Assembly: GCA_026987255.1 (NCBI GenBank)
Contig: JALSNA010000139.1
Location: forward strand, 1 to 15,297
Direction: 5' to 3'
DNA length: 15,297 nucleotides
Source of the DNA: Hyphomicrobiales bacterium
Lineage (GTDB): Bacteria; Pseudomonadota; Alphaproteobacteria; Rhizobiales; Aestuariivirgaceae
This document shows, piece after piece, positions 1-7,612 of this stretch. The translations under genes were made by a program, and so were the position numbers. Each line of letters begins with the position of its first letter. Position 1 is the stretch's first letter. The notes under the pieces were generated by a model, which saw nothing but the letters and a program-made list of their open reading frames with translations, made no database searches and had not been told where the DNA came from.

Positions 1-1208
1 GCGCCCTTGCGCGGCGGCGTGCGAATGTCGCCCCTGGAAAGGTCCAGCTTCAGCCCCAGGGCGCGAACGCGGCCATTGCCGTCGCGGCGCGGAGAGATGC
101 GCCCCTTGATCTCGGCGGCGCCGCCATTCATGAAGACCGTCGAGGGAGCAATGACGAAATCCCCCTGTGCGGAATCGTAATCGACCCGGATCAGCCCCTC
201 CTTGATGTTCACCGGCCGGGCGATGTAGCCGGGAAAATCCACCTTGCCGGAGCCTGCGGTGAGTTCCGCGGAGGCCTTGAGCAATTGGCCCTTGGCGGAA
301 TATGTGGCCTCCACATGGCCCGACAGGGGAACGCTGATATGGGCGAGCTTTGAAAGGGCGAAAATGTTGCGGGCGAACTGCGCCGGAATGACGTCGAAAA
401 CGCGCGCCGCGAGGGTGAAATTGCGCGCCTTGCGGCGAAAGGTGGCGTTGAACTCCGTGCGCCAGGGGCGGCCGCCGTTCGAGACATTGGCGGAGGCAAA
501 GAGCGCATAGCCATAGCCCATGCGGCGGAACACCAGATTGGCATGCGGCGCATACCACAGGACATCGTTGAGCTCATCATAATAGGAAATGGCGGCGCGC
601 GAGATGTAGATGGTGTCGAAGGAGGCCAGGGTGCCGTCCTTTCCGCTGGCATTGAAAATCTGGCTGTTGAGAAATTCGACGATCTCTTCGTTGCTGAACA
701 ATTGCCCTTTGGAAAAGGGCAGATCCCTTCTCTCTTCGGCGTTTTGGCTGGGCAATTTTGCCGCCTTGCCCCGATTGCCGGGGCCGGCGTCGAAACCTAT
801 CTCCAGCTTGCCCTGCCTGGTGCGCCGCAGGATCAGGCGCGGGCCGATCAATTCCACCGAATGCACCCGGGCATTGCCGCGCAGAACCTCCGACAGCTTC
901 AGCCCCAGGGAGGCACGCGGGGCATGGGCCAGGATGCGGCCGGTGGAATCCACCAGCCGCAGGTTCTGCAGCCGCAAGGCGGGCCTGCCGGTCTGCTTGT
1001 CACGCTCCAGAATGACGCCGCTCATGCGCACGCCAAGGCCGGTTTTGCGCATCCGCGCATTGATGGCCGCGCGCACCCGCTCATCGAGAAAGGACAGCTG
1101 CATCGGCCCCTGGTTCAGCCGCCACCAGAAAAGTCCGGCCGCGATCAGCATGGCCAGCAAAAGCACAGCGAAAACCGCCAGGGTAATTTTGCCCGCCTTT
1201 CTGATCAC
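1..1208 (-). CDS. DUF3971 / AsmA-like membrane-anchored protein (N-terminal part)
   Basis: Reading leftwards from 1208, the frame stays open to the window edge (402 codons), so the C-terminus is missing. The start is GTG at 1208-1206. An in-frame TGA lies a short way upstream, and AAAGAGG about seven bases before GTG is a good ribosome-binding site. The N-terminus is basic (MIRKAGK), followed by one hydrophobic segment at about residues 8-27 ending in FFW-like aromatics. After it comes a long region with alternating polar and hydrophobic residues, including LRLQNLRLVDSTGRIL and an 'SVELIGPRLILRR' type strand. This is the layout of the DUF3971/AsmA-like (YhdP/TamB-related) proteins: an inner-membrane anchor with a large periplasmic beta-rich body thought to take part in lipid transport or envelope maintenance. 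Family placement rests on this pattern, not on a search. It is divergent from the peroxiredoxin gene. Confidence 0.72.
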   Translation of the reverse strand, partial: MIRKAGKITLAVFAVLLLAMLIAAGLFWWRLNQGPMQLSFLDERVRAAINARMRKTGLGVRMSGVILERDKQTGRPALRLQNLRLVDSTGRILAHAPRASLGLKLSEVLRGNARVHSVELIGPRLILRRTRQGKLEIGFDAGPGNRGKAAKLPSQNAEERRDLPFSKGQLFSNEEIVEFLNSQIFNASGKDGTLASFDTIYISRAAISYYDELNDVLWYAPHANLVFRRMGYGYALFASANVSNGGRPWRTEFNATFRRKARNFTLAARVFDVIPAQFARNIFALSKLAHISVPLSGHVEATYSAKGQLLKASAELTAGSGKVDFPGYIARPVNIKEGLIRVDYDSAQGDFVIAPSTVFMNGGAAEIKGRISPRRDGNGRVRALGLKLDLSRGDIRTPPRKG

Positions 1209-1378
1209 GCCCGCCTCTTTGTCCTCGTATCCTCAAAAGGCCCGCGCCATGGCCGCCCGGAAGAGCCCTGCGCCACATGGCAAAAACCTTGCGCCGATTC
1301 AGCCCGCAACCGTTGCACCCGCACTTGGGCCAGATTATGAATGATGCCATCGGGCATCTCTATTAGCTGTCTTAAAGA
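1209..1378. other. Non-coding stretch upstream of the DUF3971 gene
   Basis: This is the left half of the 379-bp divergent gap between the DUF3971 gene and bcp. It must hold the minus-strand promoter, but no convincing -35/-10 pair stands out. A short hairpin GATGCC-N4-GGCATC lies at 1343-1358. An 11-bp near-palindrome GTCTTAAAGAC lies just before the large hairpin at 1379. No credible coding frame was seen. Confidence 0.5.
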
Positions 1379-1481
1379 CCATCCTCACCCCCTGCCAACC
1401 GCCCGAAGTGTCCCATGACTGGGGTGGTTGGCAGGGGGTGAGGATGGACACGCAAGCGTTTTTGGAGCTCCCATCGGGCAT
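1347..1481 (+). repeat. 11-bp direct repeats flanking the large hairpin
   Basis: CCATCGGGCAT occurs at 1347-1357 and again at 1471-1481, in the same orientation, on either side of the 1379-1447 hairpin. The copies are identical over 11 bases. This could be a target-site duplication around a small palindromic insertion, but 11 bp is only suggestive and the ends of the hairpin do not abut the repeats. Confidence 0.6.
1379..1447. repeat. Long perfect inverted repeat (22-bp arms)
   Basis: Positions 1379-1400 and 1426-1447 are perfect reverse complements (left arm begins CCATCCTCACCC, right arm ends GTGAGGATGG). The stem can continue inwards through one G-U pair and three G-C pairs (1401-1404 with 1422-1425), giving 26 pairs around a 17-base loop. 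No T-run follows on either strand, so it does not look like a simple intrinsic terminator, and it sits between two divergent genes where none is needed. It may be a small palindromic element or a regulatory structure. Confidence 0.85.
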
Positions 1482-1483
1482 GC

Positions 1484-1555
1484 ATATCCACAGGGGCAGC
1501 GCCTGTCCATGATTCGTTATGCATGTGGATATTTGATGACCCCTGACACAGGCGC
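1484..1555 (+). repeat. Interleaved inverted repeats upstream of bcp
   Basis: ATATCCACA at 1484-1492 is the reverse complement of TGTGGATAT at 1524-1532. GCGCCTG at 1499-1505 is the reverse complement of CAGGCGC at 1549-1555. CAGGGG at 1491-1496 matches CCCCTG at 1540-1545. The pairs interleave, so they cannot all form as simple nested stems. They would be alternatives or a pseudoknot if transcribed in the bcp leader. Confidence 0.5.
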
Positions 1556-1587
1556 CGGGCAGGCGGCGAGGAGACAAGGACACCATC

Positions 1588-2061
1588 ATGAGCGAAAACA
1601 TCGAGGAAGGCCGGCAAGCTCCCGGCTTCGAGCTGGAAACCGACACGCAAGGGCCCATCCGCCTGGAGGATTTTCGCGGCAAGTGGGTGGTGCTCTATTT
1701 TTACCCCAAGGACAACACCTCCGGCTGCACCACCGAGGCGAAGGACTTCACCGCCCTGAAGGAGGACTTCGCCAAGGCCGGGGCGGTGATCATCGGCGTC
1801 TCTCCCGATACGGTGCGCAAGCATGCCAATTTCCGCGCCAAGCACGATCTGGGCATCATCCTGGCGGCCGACCCGGAGCGCCAGGCCATAAAGGCCTATG
1901 GCGTGTGGAAGGAAAAATCCATGTATGGGCGCAAATACATGGGCGTGGAGCGCTCCACCTTCCTCATCGATCCGCAAGGCAAGATTGCCCGCATCTGGCG
2001 CAAGGTGCGCGTCAAGGGCCACGCCGAAGCGGTGCTGGAGGCCTTGCGGGAGCTGACCTGA
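1588..2061 (+). CDS. bcp: Bcp-type peroxiredoxin (thiol peroxidase), single cysteine
   Basis: The 157-aa product has the length and order of the BCP/PrxQ peroxiredoxins, which reduce hydrogen peroxide and organic hydroperoxides using thioredoxin or other thiols. The active-site stretch YFYPKDNTSGCTTEA puts the peroxidatic Cys at residue 47, with Thr44 in its usual place. Pro, often found two before Cys, is Ser here. The usual resolving Cys five residues later is Lys, and there is no other cysteine in the protein, so it should work by a 1-Cys mechanism with an outside reductant. The motif GVSPDT and the C-terminal strand with RSTFLIDPQGKI are also typical. A purine-rich GAGGAGACAAGGA precedes the ATG. 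There is no signal peptide, so it is cytosolic. Confidence 0.93.
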   Translation: MSENIEEGRQAPGFELETDTQGPIRLEDFRGKWVVLYFYPKDNTSGCTTEAKDFTALKEDFAKAGAVIIGVSPDTVRKHANFRAKHDLGIILAADPERQAIKAYGVWKEKSMYGRKYMGVERSTFLIDPQGKIARIWRKVRVKGHAEAVLEALRELT

Positions 2062-2095
2062 GCCACGGGGCTGGTTTTTTCGCCCCAAGGTGGCT
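2061..2095 (+). terminator. Hairpin just after bcp
   Basis: AGCCAC (2061-2066) pairs with GTGGCT (2090-2095), and inside it GGGGC (2067-2071) pairs with GCCCC (2082-2086). A T-rich loop sits in the middle and there is a three-base bulge. It begins on the last base of the bcp stop. It lacks a T-run after the stem, so termination is possible but not textbook. TATAGA at 2095-2100 directly after it could be a -10 element for the next gene. Confidence 0.45.
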
Positions 2096-2201
2096 ATAGA
2101 GAAAACCTCATGGTCATGAATTGACCGCATTTGACGTCCATCCGGACTTGGGCGCAGCCGTTTTGCGCGGGGACATCGAGAGGGAGCAAGATACGGCGCA
2201 G

Positions 2202-3530
2202 ATGAGTCACCGGCCTGCAAGAAGTTCCATCCTGCGCGAATACGAGCGCTCCAGGAAACCCTCCCTGCTGGGGCGGATTTTCCGCGAGCGCAGTTTCTAT
2301 GTGCGCGGAGCATCCGGGGTGCGTCTGGTGACCATCCGCCCCTGGATGCAGGCATCGGCCCTCGGCATCGCTTCCCTTCTGGCCTTCTGGACGGCCTATG
2401 CCACGGTCAACACCGTCTTCAAGAACCAGATGCTGGTAATGAAGGAGCGCAAGCTTCAGGCCATGCGCATGGAGGCCGCCGCGCGCGAGGCCAGATTGCG
2501 CCAGCAGATCGATGCGCTGGGCGGCAAGCTGATGCTCGACCAGAAGGCCTGGCTGGCCAAGGTGGACGAGCTGCGGCGCGATTACGACAGGCTGGTGGCG
2601 CGCCAGAAGGTCTTGCGCAATTTCCTCTCCCAGACGGGCCTGGCCAAGCCGCGGAAAAAGGATGCGCAACCGCCTGCCGGCCCCTCATCCGGAGATGGGC
2701 GCGGCTCCCTCCTGCCGCGCGGCAGCCTGACCAGCGGGGCGCTGGAGACGCCTTTCCAGGTGCGCTTTGCCGCCCCCTTCAGGAGCGCGCGGGAGGCGCA
2801 AGAGCCCCTGAACATCCTGCGCCGGAGGCTGGCGAAAATGGAAAAGCGCCAGATCGCCCTGCTCGATCTGGCCGTGGCCAGGGCGGGCGAACGCCTGGCC
2901 AGGGTGCGCAAGATCTACCGCAAGCTGGGGCTCGATCCGGTACGCGTCGCGGCCAGCGCCAGTTTCGCGCCCAAGGCCATCGGCGGCCCCTATATCCCGG
3001 TTCTGGCGCGCGATGCAGGCGCAAGACCGCTGGTGCGCCGCATGAACCGCATCAGCGCCATTCTGGGCGAGGCACAAACCTTGCGCCATGAAATGCTCTC
3101 ACGCCTGCCCGTGGCCCTGCCGATGCACAAGTTCCGGCGGATCTCCTCGCGCTTCGGGTACCGCTCCGATCCCTTCCGCCATACCCTGGCGCTGCATGCG
3201 GGGATCGATTTCAAGGCCGCCTATGGCGCGCCCATCTATGCCCCTGCTCCCGGCGTTGTGACCTATGCTGGCTGGGCAGGCTCCTACGGGCGGCTGGTGA
3301 AAATCCGCCATGACAACGGGCTTGAGACCCGTTATGCTCACCAGAGCGCCATTTTGGTGCACAAGGGCCAGCGCGTGACGCGCGGCACGCAGATAGGCCG
3401 GCTGGGCAATACGGGCCGCTCCACGGGGGCACATCTGCATTATGAAATCAGGCTCAATGGCAAGCCCATGAACCCGGAGCGTTTCTGGAAGGCAAGGAAT
3501 GATATTTCGAAAATCAAAATCGAGGGCTGA
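2202..3530 (+). CDS. M23-family peptidase with membrane anchor and coiled coil (DUF5930 type)
   Basis: This is a bitopic inner-membrane protein of 442 aa whose C-terminal LytM/M23 domain should act on periplasmic peptidoglycan cross-links. The N-terminus has FYVRGASGVRLVTIRPW (residues 32-48) before a membrane segment at about 49-69, a pattern I associate with DUF5930 proteins of alphaproteobacteria. Coiled-coil regions follow at about 75-142 and 200-240. The peptidase domain spans about 310-430 and keeps the zinc and catalytic residues: H332 and D336 (HAGID), H380, and H411/H413 (HLH). It therefore looks active. ATG at 2202 is preferred; a TTG at 2121 in the same frame would add 27 residues, and the ribosome-binding sites of both are weak. 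It overlaps the bactofilin gene by 32 bp, which suggests joint expression. Confidence 0.88.
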   Translation: MSHRPARSSILREYERSRKPSLLGRIFRERSFYVRGASGVRLVTIRPWMQASALGIASLLAFWTAYATVNTVFKNQMLVMKERKLQAMRMEAAAREARLRQQIDALGGKLMLDQKAWLAKVDELRRDYDRLVARQKVLRNFLSQTGLAKPRKKDAQPPAGPSSGDGRGSLLPRGSLTSGALETPFQVRFAAPFRSAREAQEPLNILRRRLAKMEKRQIALLDLAVARAGERLARVRKIYRKLGLDPVRVAASASFAPKAIGGPYIPVLARDAGARPLVRRMNRISAILGEAQTLRHEMLSRLPVALPMHKFRRISSRFGYRSDPFRHTLALHAGIDFKAAYGAPIYAPAPGVVTYAGWAGSYGRLVKIRHDNGLETRYAHQSAILVHKGQRVTRGTQIGRLGNTGRSTGAHLHYEIRLNGKPMNPERFWKARNDISKIKIEG

Positions 3531-4050
3531 AACCCCCATCCCCGCCGCGCCTGATGCGCCGCAAAAGGCCAAGCCGGTGGCCAATGCCGGGCCTTCCATC
3601 CTGACCTCCGACATGGTGCTGGAGGGCAATCTGGCGACCAATGGCGAATTGCAGATCGATGGCACGGTGCATGGCGCGGTGCGCGCCGCTGTATGCATCA
3701 TCGAGGCCAATGGCGCGGTGCATGGCTCGGTGGCCGCCGAGGAGGTTTTCATCCGCGGCCGGGTGATCGGCCCCATCTGCGGTGTGCATGTCACGGTGGT
3801 GGCCGGCGGTCACGTGGAGGGCGATGTGCTCAACCAGTCCATCGCCATCGAGAATGGCGCCTATATCGACGGCAAGATCCGCCGCTCCGAAGACCCCATG
3901 ACCGAATGGCAGCAGATGTGGTATGGCGAGGACCAGCCCCAGCAGCTGGGGTATGACGACCCCGCCGCCGCCCCGGCCGAAGGCTATCCCGAAGCGCCCG
4001 CCACCTATACCATCCCGCAAGGGGATGAGGACGACACCAAGAGCAGCTGA
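3499..4050 (+). CDS. Bactofilin (polymer-forming cytoskeletal protein)
   Basis: The 183-aa product has a central repetitive beta-helix core (about residues 34-129) with regularly spaced glycines and hydrophobics, such as LEGNLATNGELQIDGTVHG and VVAGGHVEGDV. Proline/alanine-rich tails flank it. This is the bactofilin layout: proteins that polymerise without nucleotide and scaffold local cell-wall synthesis. The N-terminus MIFRKSKS resembles the short amphipathic membrane-binding peptide described for bactofilins. The start codon lies inside the M23 gene (32-bp overlap, different frame), so translation is probably coupled. Pairing of bactofilins with M23 hydrolases is known in other bacteria (CcmA with Csd proteins in Helicobacter; stalked and budding alphaproteobacteria), where it controls cell shape. 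The same role here is inference. Confidence 0.92.
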   Translation: MIFRKSKSRAETPIPAAPDAPQKAKPVANAGPSILTSDMVLEGNLATNGELQIDGTVHGAVRAAVCIIEANGAVHGSVAAEEVFIRGRVIGPICGVHVTVVAGGHVEGDVLNQSIAIENGAYIDGKIRRSEDPMTEWQQMWYGEDQPQQLGYDDPAAAPAEGYPEAPATYTIPQGDEDDTKSS

Positions 4051-4077
4051 CCACACTCCGCACCTGCTCCCTTCCGC

Positions 4078-4093
4078 GCCGGCTTTTTCCGGC
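4078..4093. terminator. Short hairpin between convergent genes
   Basis: GCCGG (4078-4082) and CCGGC (4089-4093) enclose a T-rich loop in the 70-bp gap between the ends of the bactofilin and aminotransferase genes. The stem is only 5 bp and no T-run follows on either strand, so a terminator role is tentative. Confidence 0.3.
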
Positions 4094-4120
4094 TTGCCCC
4101 GGTCGGCATGTCAGGCCGCC

Positions 4121-5293
4121 TCAGACATGCCCTTGCGCCCGCATCCATTCGCCCAGGCGGGCCACGGCGCGGCGCATGTCCTCGTGGCTGCCGCAGAAGG
4201 AAAAGCGCACATAATGCTGACCGCGCCCGGGATCGAAATCCAGCCCCGGCGTGACGGCCACCCTGGTTTCTCGCAGGATGCGGCGGGCGAAATCGTAACT
4301 GTCGCGCGTATGGGCGCGGACATCGCAATAGATGTAGAAGGCCCCGTCCACCGGGGCGAAATCGGCAAAGCCGATCTTCGGCAGGGCGCCTGTGAGAAAG
4401 GCGCGGTTTTTCGCATAGACGGCCTTGCGTGCCTCCAGCTCATCCGTGGCGTCGAAGGCGGCGATGGCGGCATGCTGGGAGATGGTGGGGGTGTTGATGA
4501 ACATGTTCTGGGCCAGCACCTCGGCGGCGCGCACCAGCGGTTCGGGCACGATCATCCAGCCCACCCGCCAGCCGGTCATGCCGTAATACTTTGAGAAGGA
4601 ATTGATGACGATGGCCCTGGATGAAAACTCCAGGGCCGTGTGCTCCGCCATGCCATAGCTCAGGCCATGATAGATCTCGTCGGAGATGAACCAGCCCCCC
4701 GCCGCCTCTGTCTCGTGGATGAGCGCGCGCAGGGCATCGGCGGAGAGCATCACTCCGGTGGGATTGGCCGGAGAGGCCACGAGCAGTCCCTTCATGCCCG
4801 CCTTCAGGCGGGCGCGCACCGCCTCGATGGGCGGGGCCCAGCGGCTTTCCGGGCCGGTCTCGATCAGCTCCGGGGTGATGTTCAGGGCATGGAAGATGTT
4901 GCGATAGGCCGGATAGCCGGGATTGGCCAGGCCCACCGCGTCACCGGCATCGAAGGCGGCCAGGAAGGCCAGAACGAATGCGCCCGAGGAGCCGGTGGTG
5001 ACGAAGATGCGCGCCGGATCGACAGGCACGCCGTAGGTCTCTTCATAATGCCGCGCGATGCGCTCGCGCAAGGGCGCGATCCCCTTGGCCTCGGTATAGC
5101 CCAGATCATCGCCATCCAGGGCCGCATGGGCGGCGGCGATGGCCTTGTCCGCGGCGGGGCCGAAAGGCTGGCCCACCTCCATGTGAATGACATCCTCGCC
5201 TCTTGCGGCCATTTCGCCCGCCATGCGCAGGACATCCATGACGATGAAGGGGGAGACGCGGGAGGCGCGCCGTGATGTTTGCTCCGTGCTCAT
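4121..5293 (-). CDS. Class I/II pyridoxal-phosphate aminotransferase
   Basis: The 390-aa product has all fold-type I aminotransferase landmarks. GYTEAKG is at about 65-71, the GSSGAF phosphate/cofactor loop at 101-106, NPGYP at 124-128, NPTG at 177-180, SDEIYHGL at 204-211 with Asp205 and Tyr208, the PLP-binding Lys235 in SFSKYYGMTGWRVGW, and the substrate carboxylate-binding Arg363 in YVRFSF. It is cytosolic and transfers an amino group between an amino acid and a 2-oxo acid. The sequence resembles the aspartate/alanine-type branch, but the exact substrate cannot be read from it. The ATG start sits 93 bp from the divergent M48 peptidase gene, so the two promoters share that short gap. Confidence 0.9.
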   Translation of the reverse strand: MSTEQTSRRASRVSPFIVMDVLRMAGEMAARGEDVIHMEVGQPFGPAADKAIAAAHAALDGDDLGYTEAKGIAPLRERIARHYEETYGVPVDPARIFVTTGSSGAFVLAFLAAFDAGDAVGLANPGYPAYRNIFHALNITPELIETGPESRWAPPIEAVRARLKAGMKGLLVASPANPTGVMLSADALRALIHETEAAGGWFISDEIYHGLSYGMAEHTALEFSSRAIVINSFSKYYGMTGWRVGWMIVPEPLVRAAEVLAQNMFINTPTISQHAAIAAFDATDELEARKAVYAKNRAFLTGALPKIGFADFAPVDGAFYIYCDVRAHTRDSYDFARRILRETRVAVTPGLDFDPGRGQHYVRFSFCGSHEDMRRAVARLGEWMRAQGHV

Positions 5294-5386
5294 GGATGCG
5301 GGTTAGCAAAGACGGCGGCAAAAGGCCAGAGGCATCACGGTCATGAAAGCGGCGTATTTCTGGCCAAGAGAAGGACGAAAGATGCT

Positions 5387-6769
5387 ATGTGGAGTCCCAT
5401 GATGACGCGCCCCCTCTTCTCTTTTCCCTTGCGCGCCCTGTGCGCCCTGGCCCTGCTGGCCGCCAGCTGGCCCGGGACTGCGCAGGCGCGCGGTCTGCGG
5501 CTGATCCGCGATGCGGAAATCGAGCAGCTCATGCGCATCTACACCACGCCGATCTTCCGCGCCGCCGGGCTCAATCCCGGCTCGGTGCGGGTGCATCTGA
5601 TCAACGATCACCGCATCAATGCCTTCGTGGCCGGTGGCCAGCGCATCTTCATCAACACCGGTCTGCTGCAACAGGCGAAAACGCCCAACGAAGTCATCGG
5701 CGTGCTGGCCCACGAGACCGGCCACATAGCAGGCGGGCATCTGGCGCGCATGGGCATCGAGGTCAACCGGCTGAGCACCCTGGCCATCATCAGCCAGCTG
5801 CTGGCGGCGGGAGCCGTGGCCGGCGGGGCGCTGAGCGGCCAGAGCGGCGCCATCCAGAGCGGCAAGGCCATCATGCTGGGCTCGCAGTCCATGATGCAGC
5901 GCGCCTTCCTGGCCTATGCACGCACCCAGGAGGCGGCGGCCGACCAGGCGGCGGCGAAGTTCCTGGAGCGCACCCATCAGTCCGGCAAGGGCATGCTGAC
6001 GCTGTTTCACAAGCTGGCGGCCCAGTCCATGGCCTCCTTGCGCTATGCCGATCCTTACGTGATGAGCCACCCCATGCCCTTGCAGCGCATCCGCAACCTG
6101 GAGCGGCTGGTGAAGAAAAGCCGCTGGTTCAACCGCAAGGATCCTCCCTGGCTCATGGAGCGCCACAAGCTCATGCAGGCCAAGCTCACCGGCTTTCTGG
6201 GCGGTGTGCGGGCGGTCTACCGCAAGTATCCGCGCTCCGACACCTCCCTGCCGGCGCGTTATGCGCGCGCCATCGCCGCCTTCCGCATCGGCGACATCCG
6301 CGCCGCCCTGCCGATCATCGACGGGCTGATCCGCGCCAAACCGAAGTATCCCTATTTCTGGGAGCTGAAAGGCCAGGCACTGCTGGAAAACGGCAAGCCT
6401 GAGGCCGCCATAGGCCCGCTGAAGCGGGCCGTGGCCCTCGCCCCGCGCATCGGCCTGATCCGCATCCTGCTGGCGCAGGCGCAACTGGCCACCGAATCCA
6501 GGGCGGGCGCGCGCGCCGCCCTGACCAATCTGCGCAAGGCCATGCCCACGGAAGGAGACCGGCCCATGCTGCACCAGTTCATGGCCCGCGCCTATGGCAT
6601 TCTGGGCGATTATGGCCGCGCCGAGCTGGAGACGGCGGAGGCGGCCATCCGCTCCGGCGACCGCGATCTGGCGGTGAGCAAGGCCAAGGGCGCGCTGCGC
6701 CATTTCAAGCGCGGCACGGTGCAATATCTGCGTGCTAACGATATTTTGAGACTCGCCAAGCGAAGGTGA
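5387..6769 (+). CDS. M48-family metallopeptidase with TPR domain (BepA/YfgC-like)
   Basis: The predicted protein (460 aa) begins with a Sec signal peptide (hydrophobic stretch at about 13-30, TAQA-R cleavage around residue 35), so it is periplasmic. The zinc peptidase domain carries HETGH at 109-113, a third ligand glutamate in QEAAAD (Glu182), and SHPMP around His228. That histidine matches the position of the switch histidine described for E. coli BepA. Residues from about 290 to the end form helical repeats read as TPRs. Family knowledge: BepA-like proteins assist outer-membrane protein assembly and degrade stalled barrels. ATG at 5387 is chosen because GAAGGA lies about eleven bases upstream; ATGs at 5399 and 5402 are alternatives. 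The dsbA-like gene follows after 43 bp. Confidence 0.9.
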   Translation: MWSPMMTRPLFSFPLRALCALALLAASWPGTAQARGLRLIRDAEIEQLMRIYTTPIFRAAGLNPGSVRVHLINDHRINAFVAGGQRIFINTGLLQQAKTPNEVIGVLAHETGHIAGGHLARMGIEVNRLSTLAIISQLLAAGAVAGGALSGQSGAIQSGKAIMLGSQSMMQRAFLAYARTQEAAADQAAAKFLERTHQSGKGMLTLFHKLAAQSMASLRYADPYVMSHPMPLQRIRNLERLVKKSRWFNRKDPPWLMERHKLMQAKLTGFLGGVRAVYRKYPRSDTSLPARYARAIAAFRIGDIRAALPIIDGLIRAKPKYPYFWELKGQALLENGKPEAAIGPLKRAVALAPRIGLIRILLAQAQLATESRAGARAALTNLRKAMPTEGDRPMLHQFMARAYGILGDYGRAELETAEAAIRSGDRDLAVSKAKGALRHFKRGTVQYLRANDILRLAKRR

Positions 6770-6812
6770 GGCTATAGTGCCCCGACCCGCAATCGCAATG
6801 GAGACAATTCAC

Positions 6813-7577
6813 ATGCTCAAGACCTTTCGCACCGTCCTTTTCGCGGGCGCGGCCCTGGCCGCTGCCGGCGCACCACTGGCTACAGCGGGCGAGTTCAGCC
6901 CGGCGCAGAAAAAGGAGATCGAGCAAATCGTGCGCTCCTATCTGATGGAGCATCCGGACATCCTCATCGACATGAGCCGCAAGCTGGAGAAACAGAAGCG
7001 CGCCCGCGAGGCCGAGGCGGCAGCCGCCGGTCTGGCGCAGAACAAGGACAAGATCTACCACGCCAAGGGCGATCTCATCGCCGGCAACCCGGAGGGCAAG
7101 GTGGCGATGGTGGAGTTCTTCGACTACAACTGCGGCTTTTGCAAGCGCGCCCTGCCCGACGTCTTGAAGCTGCAAGACACCAACAAGGATCTGAAGGTCA
7201 TCATCAAGGAGTTTCCCATCCTCGGGCCGGGCTCCATGGAAGCGGCGCGCTACGCCATAGCCTCGCGCAAGCAGGGCATGGACAAATACTGGGCCTTCCA
7301 CGTGGCCATGATGAAGCACAAGGGCCAGGTGAACGGCAAGGTGGCGCTGGCGCTGGCCAAGAAAACCGGGCTGGACGTGGACAAGCTGAAAGAGGATGCC
7401 AGGAGCAAGGAGGTTGACGAGATCATCAACCGCAACATGGAGCTGGCAACGAAACTGAATATCAACGGCACGCCGGCCTTCATCATCGGTGATGACATCA
7501 TCCCCGGCGCGCTGGGCTACAAGGTGCTCAACGGCATCATCGCCAAGGTGCGCAAGGACGGCTGCAAGCACTGCTGA
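6813..7577 (+). CDS. DsbA-family periplasmic thiol:disulfide oxidoreductase (ScsC/Com1-like)
   Basis: The 254-aa product has a signal peptide (cleavage near residue 26, ATAG-EF). An N-terminal helical segment at about 32-64 (IEQIVRSYLMEHPDILI) resembles the ScsC/Com1 oligomerisation helix. The thioredoxin-like DsbA domain has the active site CGFC at 107-110, after FFDYN. The cis-proline loop is NGTPAF with Pro221. The helical insertion lies between these. It should form or shuffle disulfides in exported proteins. ATG at 6813 follows GGAGA by eight bases and gives a clean signal peptide; in-frame starts upstream (6777, 6798) do not. Unusual is the C-terminus DGCKHC, a second CxxC (Cys251, Cys254). 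Its neighbours encode a BepA-like protease on one side and a 12-haem cytochrome beyond the gap. Confidence 0.9.
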   Translation: MLKTFRTVLFAGAALAAAGAPLATAGEFSPAQKKEIEQIVRSYLMEHPDILIDMSRKLEKQKRAREAEAAAAGLAQNKDKIYHAKGDLIAGNPEGKVAMVEFFDYNCGFCKRALPDVLKLQDTNKDLKVIIKEFPILGPGSMEAARYAIASRKQGMDKYWAFHVAMMKHKGQVNGKVALALAKKTGLDVDKLKEDARSKEVDEIINRNMELATKLNINGTPAFIIGDDIIPGALGYKVLNGIIAKVRKDGCKHC

Positions 7578-7612
7578 TTGCACGCGGCAAACGCATCGAG
7601 CCGGTCGGACGT

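Noticed and set aside
1379..1447. Insertion-sequence end with transposase
   Set aside because: No transposase-like frame exists near the inverted repeats; at most it is a small non-coding palindromic element.
2121..2201. TTG start 27 codons upstream for the M23 gene
   Set aside because: It is possible but not preferred: TTG has a weak ribosome-binding site and the added residues are not a recognisable part of the family. ATG 2202 is used with moderate certainty.
1372..2355. A minus-strand open frame across bcp and the start of the M23 gene
   Set aside because: It crosses two real plus-strand genes and the hairpin region, with no coherent domain.
5303..6724. A long minus-strand open frame opposite the M48 peptidase gene
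   Set aside because: It is antisense to a protein with HETGH and TPRs; composition is typical of a shadow frame.
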